From: Branchiibius sp. NY16-3462-2
GTDB taxonomy: Bacteria > Actinomycetota > Actinomycetes > Actinomycetales > Dermatophilaceae
Reading direction: 5' to 3'
DNA: 64,000 bases
Assembly (NCBI RefSeq): GCF_001594145.1
Contig: NZ_LVCF01000025.1
Location: 124,001 to 188,000, forward strand
The notes beneath the pieces were generated by a model, which was not told the DNA's origin, did no database searches, and worked only from the letters and a program-made list of their open reading frames with translations. Each line of letters begins with the position of its first letter. The first letter of the stretch is position 1. A program made the translations under genes and the position numbers. Positions 33,740 to 42,185 of the stretch are shown in pieces.

Positions 33740-34663
33740 TCACGCGGCTTTGCGGCCGGGGAAGAACCGACGCCATTCATCCGACGAGATGCGCGCTGCG
33801 AGACCACGTTCCCGCAGACGCCTGACGAGCACATTCAGAGCTTCGGCGGGCTCCTTGTACAGATCGTGATCGGTGACGGTAATCAGACCCCACCCCTCGG
33901 TCTCGAACCAGCGGCGGCGGCGAATGTCCCATTGCCACTGCTTCGAAGACTCGGCATGCTGCCGCCCGTCGTACTCGAAGCCCACCTTCTGCTGGCGATA
34001 GCCCATGTCCAGGCGGTAGCGGACGTCACCTGAGGGATACCGGAACACCAGGTTCACGTCAGGTTCCGGCAGCCCAGCCAGTACGGCAAGCAGACGTGAG
34101 CGTGTCTCCCGCGGCGATTCGACTCCGGCGCGCACAAGCCCGGCCGCACGGCGCGCCAGCGCCGTCTGCTTGCCGCGGTACTGAGCCGCGTGGGCACGCA
34201 ACAGTTGTTCGGTGACAGCGCCGCACTTGACCAGCGAGTCACCTAACGCCGTCAGTTCGACGAGGTCCAGGTCCGCGGCCAGTTCACAGAAGGTCTGCGC
34301 CGGCGAGGTCACCACCCGGCCGTCCACGCGGACCACATGAGGGCTCTGGGTACGGCGAGCGTCCACTCCCGCGAGCCGCAACTGTCGGTGCGGCGGCGGG
34401 TTGAGGTGCACGGAGCTGGAGTAGGGCGCGATCCCGCGCCAGACCGCAGCCGCCGAGTGTCGAGCGACGACAGCGGGTTGGGGTGCGAGCAGGAGCGCAG
34501 CGTCGAGCCTCATCCATTGCGAGGGCTGATGTCGTGCATCGGCGTAGACCCCGCGCAGAACCTTGCGGTACTTCGGCCCGCGCAGTTGATCGGGGCTGAT
34601 CCCCGCGGCGATTGCTTCGGCGCGGGTCATCAGTCCGAATCGACGGCTCGGCAGCTGCTTCAT
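33740..34663 (-). CDS. AbiEi/DUF559 family putative nuclease
   Basis: A 307-residue protein common as an orphan in actinobacteria. The N-terminus (LMTRAEAIAAGISPDQLRGP) looks like the winged-helix domain of AbiEi antitoxins, followed by a domain with ARHSAAAVWRG. The C-terminal ~100 residues resemble DUF559/Vsr-type PD-(D/E)xK endonucleases: RYRLDMGYRQQKVGFEYDGRQH carries the acidic residues expected of the active site, then WETEGWGLITVTDHDL-like sequence. No toxin partner or methyltransferase is adjacent. Repeats with the core GCACNTTGTGC lie on both sides. ATG 34663 has CAGAAT 6 nt upstream. Confidence 0.75.
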   Translation of the reverse strand: MKQLPSRRFGLMTRAEAIAAGISPDQLRGPKYRKVLRGVYADARHQPSQWMRLDAALLLAPQPAVVARHSAAAVWRGIAPYSSSVHLNPPPHRQLRLAGVDARRTQSPHVVRVDGRVVTSPAQTFCELAADLDLVELTALGDSLVKCGAVTEQLLRAHAAQYRGKQTALARRAAGLVRAGVESPRETRSRLLAVLAGLPEPDVNLVFRYPSGDVRYRLDMGYRQQKVGFEYDGRQHAESSKQWQWDIRRRRWFETEGWGLITVTDHDLYKEPAEALNVLVRRLRERGLAARISSDEWRRFFPGRKAA

Positions 34664-34753
34664 CGCTGCATTCTGTGGGGTTGGCGACTCGGCGGGGCGC
34701 GGTTATCCACAGAGGCGACGGCACGAGCCGCGGGACCCCGATAACTCTCTTTT

Positions 34754-34775
34754 GCATGTTGTGTCGCATCTGGGG
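34754..34775 (+). repeat. degenerate copy 3 of the GCACTTTGTGCCGCAAAC repeat
   Basis: GCATGTTGTGTCGCATCTGGGG keeps the pattern GCA-TTGTG-CGCA of copies 1 and 2 but has several differences. It lies upstream of the nuclease-like gene start. Assignment as a repeat copy is tentative. Confidence 0.4.
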
Positions 34776-34805
34776 TCTGGTGATAGTCGAGGAGGGCCCA
34801 ATTCC

Positions 34806-34828
34806 GCACATTGTGCCGCGAACGGGGG
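34806..34828 (+). repeat. copy 4 of the GCACTTTGTGCCGCAAAC repeat
   Basis: GCACATTGTGCCGCGAAC matches copies 1 and 2 at 16 of 18 positions, has the same orientation and keeps the GCAC-GTGC inverted repeat. It is just ahead of the small gene at 34851. Confidence 0.65.
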
Positions 34829-34850
34829 GAACGGTCCTAGCATCGGCAAC

Positions 34851-35075
34851 ATGACCTTCGACGCAGCGGCCACCTGGCCGGACCTGTTCGAGGGCTTGAC
34901 CGCGGAGCAGAAGTCTTCGGTCGATGAAGCCCTCACCGCGCTGACCTCCGACGGCTACGAGCCCGGCAAGGACGAGGTGGCCAGCATCATCGATGGCGCC
35001 AAGCAGACCTCGATCGCTTCCTTCGGTTCACCGGCACCCTCCACGGACGAGGGCTCCGGGGCCGTCTCCTGGTAG
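34851..35075 (+). CDS. small acidic hypothetical protein
   Basis: A 74-residue acidic protein, mostly helical by appearance (TWPDLFEGLTAEQKSSVDEA then DGYEPGKDEVASIIDGAKQ). It faintly resembles VbhA-type antitoxin helices but lacks the inhibitory motif (S/T)xxxE(G/N) and no Fic partner is nearby, so I do not assign it. TAGCAT ends 7 nt before the ATG, a typical leaderless start. The stop lies 3 nt from the stop of the convergent argS gene. Confidence 0.6.
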   Translation: MTFDAAATWPDLFEGLTAEQKSSVDEALTALTSDGYEPGKDEVASIIDGAKQTSIASFGSPAPSTDEGSGAVSW

Positions 35076-35078
35076 CGG

Positions 35079-36812
35079 CTACATCTGCTCCGGGGTCTCG
35101 ATTCCGAGCAGTGACAGCCCGGTCTGCAGCACCTGCAACGTCAGGGCGCACAGGGCCAGGCGGGAATCCCGCACGGCCGGATCTTCGGCTTTGAGGACCG
35201 GGCAGTGCTCGTAGAACGCGGTGAACGTCTGCGCCAGGTCGAACAGGTAGGCCGCGAGGCGGTGCGGCTCCAGGGTCTCCCCCACAGCAGCCACGACTGA
35301 TCCGAAGTCCAGCAACTTCAGTGCCAGCGCGCGCTCGGCCGGCTCGACCAGCACGATCGGACCATCGAAGGCCACCGCATCCGCCCGACCGAGGATCGAG
35401 CGGATCCGGGTCGCGGCGTACTGCAGGTAGGGCCCGGTATTGCCTTGCAGCGCAACCATTCTGTCCAGGTCGAAGGTGTACTCGCTGTCGTGCGCGACGG
35501 ACAGGTCGGCGTACTTGATGGCGGCCACTCCGACCTGCTGGGCGATGACGACACGCTCGTCGTCCGGCAGGTCGGGACGAGACTCGGCCACCACCTGTGC
35601 CGCACGGTCCAACGCCGCATCCACCAGCGACTGCAGACTCACCAGATCACCGGACCGGGTCCGCAACAACTTGCCGTCAGCGCCCAGGACCGAACCGATC
35701 TGCACGTGGATCGGTTCGGTGTCGACGATCCAGCCCGCCTTGTCGGCGGTCTCCCACACCATACGGAAGTGCAGGTTCTGCGGTGCGCCCACGACGTACA
35801 GTGTCCGATCCGCTTTGAGGTCAAGGGAACGATGCCGGATGGTCGCCAGATCCGTTGTGCCGTAACCGTATCCGCCGTCTGACTTGCGGACGATCAGCGG
35901 CACCGGTTTGCCTTCGCGACCGGTGTAGCCGTCAAGGAAGACGCACAACGCACCATCGCTGATGGTGGCAATCCCCTTCTCCTGCAATTCATCACAGATA
36001 CCGGCGAGTTCGTCGTTGTACGTCGATTCGCCGGCCAGGTCGTTGTCGCCGAGGGTGATATCCAGCTCGGCGTAGACCCGGCGCAGGTAGGCCATCGACA
36101 GGTCGATGAGTCGCTGCCAGATGGCCAACGTCTCGGGGTCGCCGGACTGCAGCAACGTCACGCGCTTGCGCGCCCGCGCATCGAACCCCGGATCGCCGTC
36201 GAACTTTTCCCGCGCGTGGCGATAGAACGCGTTGGGGTCGGTGGTCAGCAGGTCCGCTTCGGCCGCATCGGACTCCAGCAAATGCTCGACCAACATGCCG
36301 AACGGCGTACCCCAGTCGCCGACGTGGTTCTGCCGGATCACGTCGTGCCCGATGAACTCCATCGTCCGCGCCAGGGAGTCGCCCACGACGGTGGTGCGCA
36401 GGTGACCGACGTGCATCTCCTTGGCGATGTTCGGGGAGGAGTAGTCGACGACCACCCGCTGCACCGGCACGTCCGGCAGACCCAGCTTCGGGTCGGCCAA
36501 CTCGCGGCCGGCGGCGTCGGCGATCCAGGTCGTCATGAGCGTGACGTTCAGGAAGCCCGGGCCGGCGATCTCGACGCTCTCGATGAGTTCCGGCGCGTGC
36601 AGGTGCTCGACGATCGCGGCCGCGATGTTGCGCGGCGGCTGGCCGAGCCGTTTACCCAGGGCCATGGCCGCGTTGACCTGCAGGTCGGCGCTGGTCTGCT
36701 TCTTGTTGGCCGGTCGCACCACCGGGTCCACCTGCGCGAACTCCGGTCCGAACGCTGCCACGAGGGCGTCCTGGACCGCGCTGGTGAGGGCAACGGCGGG
36801 GTCGACGGTCAT
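35079..36812 (-). CDS. argS: arginyl-tRNA synthetase
   Basis: A 577-residue class I synthetase that charges tRNA-Arg. The N-terminal ArgS-specific domain (residues 1-110) precedes the HIGH-type motif in SSPNIAKEMHVGHLRTTVVG. The second signature is the degenerate LLRTRSGDLVSLQSL in place of KMSKS, normal for this family. The DALR anticodon-binding domain fills the C-terminus, ending GIETPEQM. ATG 36812 has TAACCT 7 nt upstream. Only one argS is expected, so this is an essential gene. Confidence 0.96.
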   Translation of the reverse strand: MTVDPAVALTSAVQDALVAAFGPEFAQVDPVVRPANKKQTSADLQVNAAMALGKRLGQPPRNIAAAIVEHLHAPELIESVEIAGPGFLNVTLMTTWIADAAGRELADPKLGLPDVPVQRVVVDYSSPNIAKEMHVGHLRTTVVGDSLARTMEFIGHDVIRQNHVGDWGTPFGMLVEHLLESDAAEADLLTTDPNAFYRHAREKFDGDPGFDARARKRVTLLQSGDPETLAIWQRLIDLSMAYLRRVYAELDITLGDNDLAGESTYNDELAGICDELQEKGIATISDGALCVFLDGYTGREGKPVPLIVRKSDGGYGYGTTDLATIRHRSLDLKADRTLYVVGAPQNLHFRMVWETADKAGWIVDTEPIHVQIGSVLGADGKLLRTRSGDLVSLQSLVDAALDRAAQVVAESRPDLPDDERVVIAQQVGVAAIKYADLSVAHDSEYTFDLDRMVALQGNTGPYLQYAATRIRSILGRADAVAFDGPIVLVEPAERALALKLLDFGSVVAAVGETLEPHRLAAYLFDLAQTFTAFYEHCPVLKAEDPAVRDSRLALCALTLQVLQTGLSLLGIETPEQM

Positions 36813-36871
36813 GGGCTCAAGGTTAGGGCGGGGCCGGGTCGTCCTTCGAATCGGTTTCGTGACAGCCTCGA

Positions 36872-37594
36872 ATGGTGCGTCTGGATCCTGTCCGCCGTCT
36901 GGTGTTCCCCGCGCCTGCGCCCGTTGCCTTCGAACCCGCCGCCCCTGCCCGCCTTGTGCACTGGGCCGGCGGCGCCATGCTGCACGCCGACGTGGGCTCG
37001 GAGCTGACCGTGCTGCACTTCCACGGCAACGGCGACGACCTCCGCTCCTGCCAGCCCCTGGTCGCGAGCGTGGCCGGCCAGGGCGTCAGCATGGCCGTTG
37101 TCGAATACCCGGGGTACGGCGTGTTGTCGGGCCAGCAGACCACCGCCCCCGGGTTGCTGGCGGCCGCGCGGGCCGCCGCGGCACGGATCCCGGGCCGCGT
37201 CGTACTCTCCGGGTTCTCCTTGGGCACAGCGGTCGCCACTGTCCTGGCGGCCGACGGGGTCGGGGAGCGACTGGTCCTGACGGCACCGTTCACCTCGTCG
37301 CGGGAGCTGGTGCGGGATAAGTGGTTGCAGGCGTTCTGGCCGGTGTTCCGCGACCGTTTCGACAGCGCCTCCCTCGCTCCCTCCATCAGCATCCCGGCGC
37401 TGGTGCAACAGGGCGATCGGGACCGGGTGCTGCCCTTCAGCCACGGCCAGCGCCTCGCAGGACTGCTGCAGGATGCGGTGTTCCGCCCGCTGCCCGGTCG
37501 TGGGCACGGCGACCTCGACCCACTGATCGCCGACGCGGTCGTGCGGGCCGCGACCGTTCCCGACGAGTCATGGCGCGAGATTCCCGCTCCCTGA
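36872..37594 (+). CDS. alpha/beta hydrolase
   Basis: A 240-residue serine hydrolase. The nucleophile elbow is VVLSGFSLGTAVATVL; the acid is in QQGDRDRVLPF and the His in LPGRGHGDLDPLI. HFHGNGDDLRSC supplies the oxyanion loop. No signal peptide is seen. It resembles BEM46/FrsA-like hydrolases; the substrate is unknown. It is divergent from argS with 59 nt between the starts, so the two promoters overlap or lie back to back. Confidence 0.83.
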   Translation: MVRLDPVRRLVFPAPAPVAFEPAAPARLVHWAGGAMLHADVGSELTVLHFHGNGDDLRSCQPLVASVAGQGVSMAVVEYPGYGVLSGQQTTAPGLLAAARAAAARIPGRVVLSGFSLGTAVATVLAADGVGERLVLTAPFTSSRELVRDKWLQAFWPVFRDRFDSASLAPSISIPALVQQGDRDRVLPFSHGQRLAGLLQDAVFRPLPGRGHGDLDPLIADAVVRAATVPDESWREIPAP

Positions 37595-37646
37595 CAGGGC
37601 ATCCGCCGATAGCATCGCGGCACTGCCCAACCCCCGGGAGCCACGA

Positions 37647-39776
37647 GTGTCATCCGAACCGTCCGCCGAAACCGCTTCGACGAACCTCGCCAGCCGCATC
37701 CTCATGGTGCTCGCGACCATTCTCACGGCTGCCGCCATGCTCGCGGGGCTGGCCAACTTCGAACTGCTCAACGGCAACCGTTTCGCCGGTCACGCCGATG
37801 ACATCCGCAAGGACCCGGCGGTCGCCAGCGCGTTGGGGGTGATCGTCACCGACAAGATCATCACGGCCAACACCAACCTCGCCGCCCTGCGGCCCCTGGT
37901 GCAGAGCACGACGACCTCGGTTATCGAGAGTGACGCGGCCGGGCCCGTTTTCCGTAGCGCCGTCCGGCCGTTGCACCAGTACCTCACCTCTGACAGCGAC
38001 AGCCAGGTCCTGCTGCAGGCCGCCGACATCGCCGCGATCTCGATCTCCGCCCTGAAGGAGTTCAAACCGGACCTGGTCGCCAACGTGCCGGCGGATCTCG
38101 ACGTCACGTTCTCCTCGATCGGTTCGCAGTCCTTCGCCGCGCACACGCTGCAGGCGGCTCGGTGGGTGCGGGTGCTGTCCTGGTTGCTGCCGCTGTTGGC
38201 CGCGCTGTGCCTGCTGGGCGCTGTGCTGCTCGGACGCCGCACCTGGCGATCCGCCGGCTTCACCGCGGGACGTGTGCTGCTTTGGGCCGCAGGGGTTTTC
38301 GGCGGACTCGTCGCGATCGGAGTCATCGCCAACGCCATCTTCACCCCGAAGGGCCTGGTCCCGGCGGTGGCGTCCGCTGCCTGGTCGACGATGGTCGTCC
38401 CGACCGCCATCCTGACCCTCATCGTCGGGTTTGCCGGCCTGGTGCTGATCGGCTGCGCGCGCACCCTGCCGGTGCGCAACCTGCGCGAATTCGACGGGTG
38501 GGCGCTGCGGGCCGTGCGCTCGCGGCCCACCACACCGGCCGGCTGGGGGCTGCGGGTCGTCGGTCTCGGGCTCCTCGGCGTACTCATGGTGCTGCGCCCG
38601 GCCATGGTGATCCAGTTCCTGGTCGCCCTCGCCGGGGTTCTGCTGATCACCTACGTACTGTGCGAGGTCCTGATCTCGGCGTACGAGGCCGCGAGCGAGC
38701 GCGGCCTGGCACCCAGGTTCCTGGCGGGCATCCGCCGCAACGGCGCGCGGATCCTGGCCGGGCTGGCGGCGTTGGCGCTGCTGGTGTCGGTGACCGTCTT
38801 CGCCTGGCCGCAGAGTACGTCGATCGCGGCCGAGAGCGGGCCCGCGGACGAGCGCTGCAACGGCTGGGTGCAGTTGTGCGACCGGCCCTACAACGATGTG
38901 TCCTTCGAGGCCAGCCACAACTCGATGAGCGCACTGGACGAGAACTACTTCCTGGCCGAACAGCCCAACGGCATCATCGGCCAGTTGAACGCCGGCGTGC
39001 GGGTCTTCCTGATCGACAGCTGGTACGGCCAGGCCACCAACCGCCCCGGTGTCATCGCCAACTCCGATGCCACCCGGGCGCAGGCGGTCGCCCAGGCGAA
39101 CGAGACGTTCGGTGCGAGCACGGTGCAAAGTGCGCTGCGCCTGCGCAACTCGCTCAACGTGAAACCGGAGGGACCCATCGGGCTCTACCTGTGTCACGAG
39201 TTGTGCGAGCTGGGGGCGACCGACTGGCCGAAGGTGATGGGTCAGGTCAAGACGTGGATGGACCGGCACCCGCGCGAGGTCGTGACGTTCTTCGTGCAGG
39301 ACGTCGTCTCCCCTGCAGATGTCGCCAAGATGCTGGGTGACGTCGGGCTGTCCGACAGGCTCTACACGCCGCCGGCCAAGGGCCAGGACTGGGCGAACCT
39401 CGGCCAGATGATCTCCAGCGGCAAACGCCTGGTGTGGTTGCAGGAGAACAAGGTCGACACGGCGGCCTACCCGTGGATGCTCGATGGGCAGACCTGGTCG
39501 CAGGACACCGAGTACACCAACCCGAGCGTGTCCTCATTCAGCTGCGCCCTCAAACGCGGTGAGCCCGACAACCCGATCTTCCTGATGAACCACTGGTTGA
39601 GCGGGTTCAGCAGCCTGCAGGCGGACGCCAAGAAGGTCAACGCCCGCTCGGTGCTGCTGCCGCTGGCGCAGAAGTGCGAAGAGGAGCGTGGCCAGATCCC
39701 CAACTACGTCGCGGTCAACTACTACAACCTGGGTGACCTGAAGTCAGTGGTGCAGACCCTCAACGGACTGGACTGA
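37647..39776 (+). CDS. membrane protein with C-terminal PI-PLC-like phosphodiesterase domain
   Basis: A 709-residue membrane protein. One helix near the N-terminus (ILMVLATILTAAAMLAGLA) is followed by an extracytoplasmic segment of about 140 residues and then six or so helices up to residue ~395. The C-terminal ~310 residues resemble the PI-specific phospholipase C X domain: SFEASHNSMSALDENYFL holds the first catalytic His, and GLYLCHELCELG the second. Six or more cysteines suggest an extracellular, disulphide-bonded domain. The GTG start at 37647 has GGGAG 6 nt upstream. The next gene is a shorter paralogue of the N-terminal part. Confidence 0.78.
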   Translation: MSSEPSAETASTNLASRILMVLATILTAAAMLAGLANFELLNGNRFAGHADDIRKDPAVASALGVIVTDKIITANTNLAALRPLVQSTTTSVIESDAAGPVFRSAVRPLHQYLTSDSDSQVLLQAADIAAISISALKEFKPDLVANVPADLDVTFSSIGSQSFAAHTLQAARWVRVLSWLLPLLAALCLLGAVLLGRRTWRSAGFTAGRVLLWAAGVFGGLVAIGVIANAIFTPKGLVPAVASAAWSTMVVPTAILTLIVGFAGLVLIGCARTLPVRNLREFDGWALRAVRSRPTTPAGWGLRVVGLGLLGVLMVLRPAMVIQFLVALAGVLLITYVLCEVLISAYEAASERGLAPRFLAGIRRNGARILAGLAALALLVSVTVFAWPQSTSIAAESGPADERCNGWVQLCDRPYNDVSFEASHNSMSALDENYFLAEQPNGIIGQLNAGVRVFLIDSWYGQATNRPGVIANSDATRAQAVAQANETFGASTVQSALRLRNSLNVKPEGPIGLYLCHELCELGATDWPKVMGQVKTWMDRHPREVVTFFVQDVVSPADVAKMLGDVGLSDRLYTPPAKGQDWANLGQMISSGKRLVWLQENKVDTAAYPWMLDGQTWSQDTEYTNPSVSSFSCALKRGEPDNPIFLMNHWLSGFSSLQADAKKVNARSVLLPLAQKCEEERGQIPNYVAVNYYNLGDLKSVVQTLNGLD

Positions 39777-39777
39777 C

Positions 39778-40590
39778 ATGGTTTCCCGGATTGTCGCCGG
39801 CATCCTGGCAGTCCTGGGCGTGCTGCTGCTCGTCGTCGGGATGCTGGCTGGCTTCACCCGCTACGAGGTGCTGGACAGCGCGCGGTTCACGGCCACCGCC
39901 GACCAGGTCCGCAAGGATCCGGAGGTCGCCAAACAACTGGGCATCGTCGTCACCGACCGGATCGTGGCCGCCAACCCGAACCTGCGGCTGCTGCGTCCGC
40001 TGGTCCAACGCACCGCGACCTCGGTCATCACCCAGGACTCGTTGACCCCGTTGGTCCAGGGTGCGGTCCAGCCACTGCACCAGGCGATCGTCAACGGCGA
40101 CGCGAGCGATGCGGCGCTGCAACTGAACAAGGTCGGCGCCGAGGTCGTCGAGGGGCTGCGCACCGTCCGGCCCGATCTGCAGATCTCGGCACCCGCGGAC
40201 CTGACCGTCGGGCAGCAGGCGCTCGGCGCGCAGCAGGCGTTGGAGCAGATCGCCAAAGTCTCCGGCTGGGTCACGCTCGCGTCTTGGCTCAGTCCACTCA
40301 TCGGCGTACTCCTCCTGGCCCTGGCCGGTGCTCTGCGCGGGGGCATACGGGGCGCTATCCGGTGGGTCGGCGGCGGATTGATCGGTGCGGCAGTGCTGCT
40401 CGCGATCGCCACCGGTCTCGGGACGCTGGCCGCCGACTCCCTCACGGCCACCTCCGTGGCCACCGCGGCCGCCAAAGCGGGGTGGCCGCACCTGTCGCCC
40501 ACGCTGTGGATGCTCGCCGGAGCCGTGGCCGTGATCGGTGTGGTCGTGACCGCCGCCAGCCATCTGCGCAGGGACCCACAACGCGGTTAG
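39778..40590 (+). CDS. membrane protein paralogous to the N-terminal module of the upstream gene
   Basis: A 270-residue protein with one N-terminal helix, an extracytoplasmic segment and three C-terminal helices. It aligns with residues ~15-330 of the preceding protein: ARFTATADQVRKDPEVAKQLG matches NRFAGHADDIRKDPAVASAL, and LGIVVTDRIVAANPNLRLLR matches LGVIVTDKIITANTNLAALR. It lacks the phosphodiesterase domain. The ATG is one base after the stop of the upstream gene, so the two are almost certainly co-translated and may form a complex. The function is unknown. Confidence 0.75.
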   Translation: MVSRIVAGILAVLGVLLLVVGMLAGFTRYEVLDSARFTATADQVRKDPEVAKQLGIVVTDRIVAANPNLRLLRPLVQRTATSVITQDSLTPLVQGAVQPLHQAIVNGDASDAALQLNKVGAEVVEGLRTVRPDLQISAPADLTVGQQALGAQQALEQIAKVSGWVTLASWLSPLIGVLLLALAGALRGGIRGAIRWVGGGLIGAAVLLAIATGLGTLAADSLTATSVATAAAKAGWPHLSPTLWMLAGAVAVIGVVVTAASHLRRDPQRG

Positions 40591-40628
40591 GTCGCACTTC
40601 CTATGCAGCGCGCAAAATCCGGGAGTAG

Positions 40629-40653
40629 CTTCTACTACAGCGTGTAGTAGAAG
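40629..40653. promoter_or_regulatory. BlaI-type operator upstream of cydA
   Basis: A perfect 11-bp inverted repeat, CTTCTACTACA-GCG-TGTAGTAGAAG, 48 bp before the cydA start. The inner TACTACA/TGTAGTA matches the TACA-spacer-TGTA form of BlaI/MecI/CopY operators. A BlaI-family regulator gene is the last gene of this operon. A 6-bp hairpin (40665-40680) follows it in the leader. Confidence 0.8.
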
Positions 40654-40701
40654 ACACCAAGGATCGGCTGTGCGCAGCCGCAGGACACATGGGGAGAAAC
40701 C

Positions 40702-42156
40702 ATGGATGCACATACCGCGCTAGACCTCGCGCGATGGCAGTTTGCGATCACCACCGTCTACCACTTCCTCTTCGTACCGGTGACGATCGGCCTGTCCTTC
40801 GTGGTCGCGGTCTTCCATACGTTGTGGATCACCAAGCGTGACCCGCAGTGGATGCGGTTGAGCAAGTTCTTCGGCAAGCTCTTCACGATCAACTTCGCGC
40901 TCGGCCTGGTGACGGGCATCGTGCAGGAGTTCCAGTTCGGGATGAACTGGAGCGACTACTCCCGCTTCGTCGGTGACATCTTCGGTGCGCCGCTGGCCAT
41001 CGAGGCGCTGCTCGCGTTCTTCCTCGAGTCCGTCTTCCTGGGGTTGTGGATCTTCGGCTGGGGCCGGATCCCGGAGAAGTTGCACGCCGCGACGATCTGG
41101 CTGGTGCACATCGGCACCGTTCTGTCGGCGTACTTCATCCTGACGGCGAACTCGTTCATGCAGAACCCGGTCGGCTACAAGAACAACCCCGAGACCGGGC
41201 GCGCCGAGCTCACCGACTTCTTCGCGGTGCTGACCAACAAGGTCCAGTTGGTGACCTTCCCGCACGTGATCTTCTCTGCCTACCTGTGTGGTGGCGCTTT
41301 CGTCCTGGGTGTCGCCGCCTGGCTGGTGTGGCGCAACAAGGAGCACGCAGACAGCTCGATGTACCGCAAGGCCGCCAAGTTCGGTGCCTGGATGACGCTG
41401 GTCGCCGGTCTGGGTGTGGTCATCTCCGGTGACGCGCAGGGCAAGATCATGACCGAGGTGCAGCCGATGAAGATGGCCTCCGCCGAGGCGCTGTACTACA
41501 GCCAGGACGGCGCCCCCTTCTCCATCCTCACCATCGGCAGCCTCAACGGCCAGGAGGAGAAGATCGCCATCACCGTGCCGAAGCTGTTGTCCTTCCTGGG
41601 CACCGGAAGCTTCAACGGTCACATCCAGGGCATCAACGACCTGGAGAAGGAGTACCAGGCCAAGTACGCCAGCGACCCGCTGACCCGGGCCGAGAGCTAC
41701 ACCCCGACCATCCCGCTGACCTACTGGTCGTTCCGGTTGATGATGGGATTCGGCTTCGCGGCTATGGCGATCGCCATCGTGGCCCTGTGGTCGCTGCGCA
41801 AGAGCAACTGGGACAATTCGCTGACCAACCGGTGGTGGAAGTGGCTGGGCCTGGCCGTGCTGCTCTTCCCCATCCTGGGCAACAGCTTCGGGTGGATCTT
41901 CACCGAGGCCGGCCGCCAGCCGTGGATCGTCTTCGGCCTGCTGACCACGTCCAACGGCGTCAGCCCCAGCGTGGGTCCGTGGACCGTGCTGCTCTCGCTG
42001 GTCGGGTTCACCCTCCTGTACGGCGTGCTGGCCGTCATCGAGGTCGGGCTCACCTTGCGCTACGCGAAGGCGGGTGCGCCGCCGTTCGACGATCCGTTCG
42101 AGGACTCGGACGACGACTCCGACGACGCCGACAAACAACTGTCCTTCGCCTACTGA
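40702..42156 (+). CDS. cydA: cytochrome bd ubiquinol oxidase subunit I
   Basis: A 484-residue quinol oxidase subunit carrying hemes b558, b595 and d. ARWQFAITTVYHFLFVPVTI holds the first heme His; GFGFAAMAIAIV and the GRQPW motif (EAGRQPWIVFGLL) are signature blocks. The short Q loop of the actinobacterial/Bacillus type is inferred from length. It reduces O2 with electrons from menaquinol and has high oxygen affinity, useful at low oxygen or under nitric oxide. GGGGAGA precedes the ATG. The final acidic tail (DDDSDDADKQ) is not conserved. Confidence 0.96.
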   Translation: MDAHTALDLARWQFAITTVYHFLFVPVTIGLSFVVAVFHTLWITKRDPQWMRLSKFFGKLFTINFALGLVTGIVQEFQFGMNWSDYSRFVGDIFGAPLAIEALLAFFLESVFLGLWIFGWGRIPEKLHAATIWLVHIGTVLSAYFILTANSFMQNPVGYKNNPETGRAELTDFFAVLTNKVQLVTFPHVIFSAYLCGGAFVLGVAAWLVWRNKEHADSSMYRKAAKFGAWMTLVAGLGVVISGDAQGKIMTEVQPMKMASAEALYYSQDGAPFSILTIGSLNGQEEKIAITVPKLLSFLGTGSFNGHIQGINDLEKEYQAKYASDPLTRAESYTPTIPLTYWSFRLMMGFGFAAMAIAIVALWSLRKSNWDNSLTNRWWKWLGLAVLLFPILGNSFGWIFTEAGRQPWIVFGLLTTSNGVSPSVGPWTVLLSLVGFTLLYGVLAVIEVGLTLRYAKAGAPPFDDPFEDSDDDSDDADKQLSFAY

Positions 42157-42185
42157 CACTGCGGATCGGATAAGGAGACAACATC

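Noticed and set aside
34851..35075. VbhA-type antitoxin
   Set aside because: Only a vague helical similarity; the inhibitory motif and a Fic toxin are absent.
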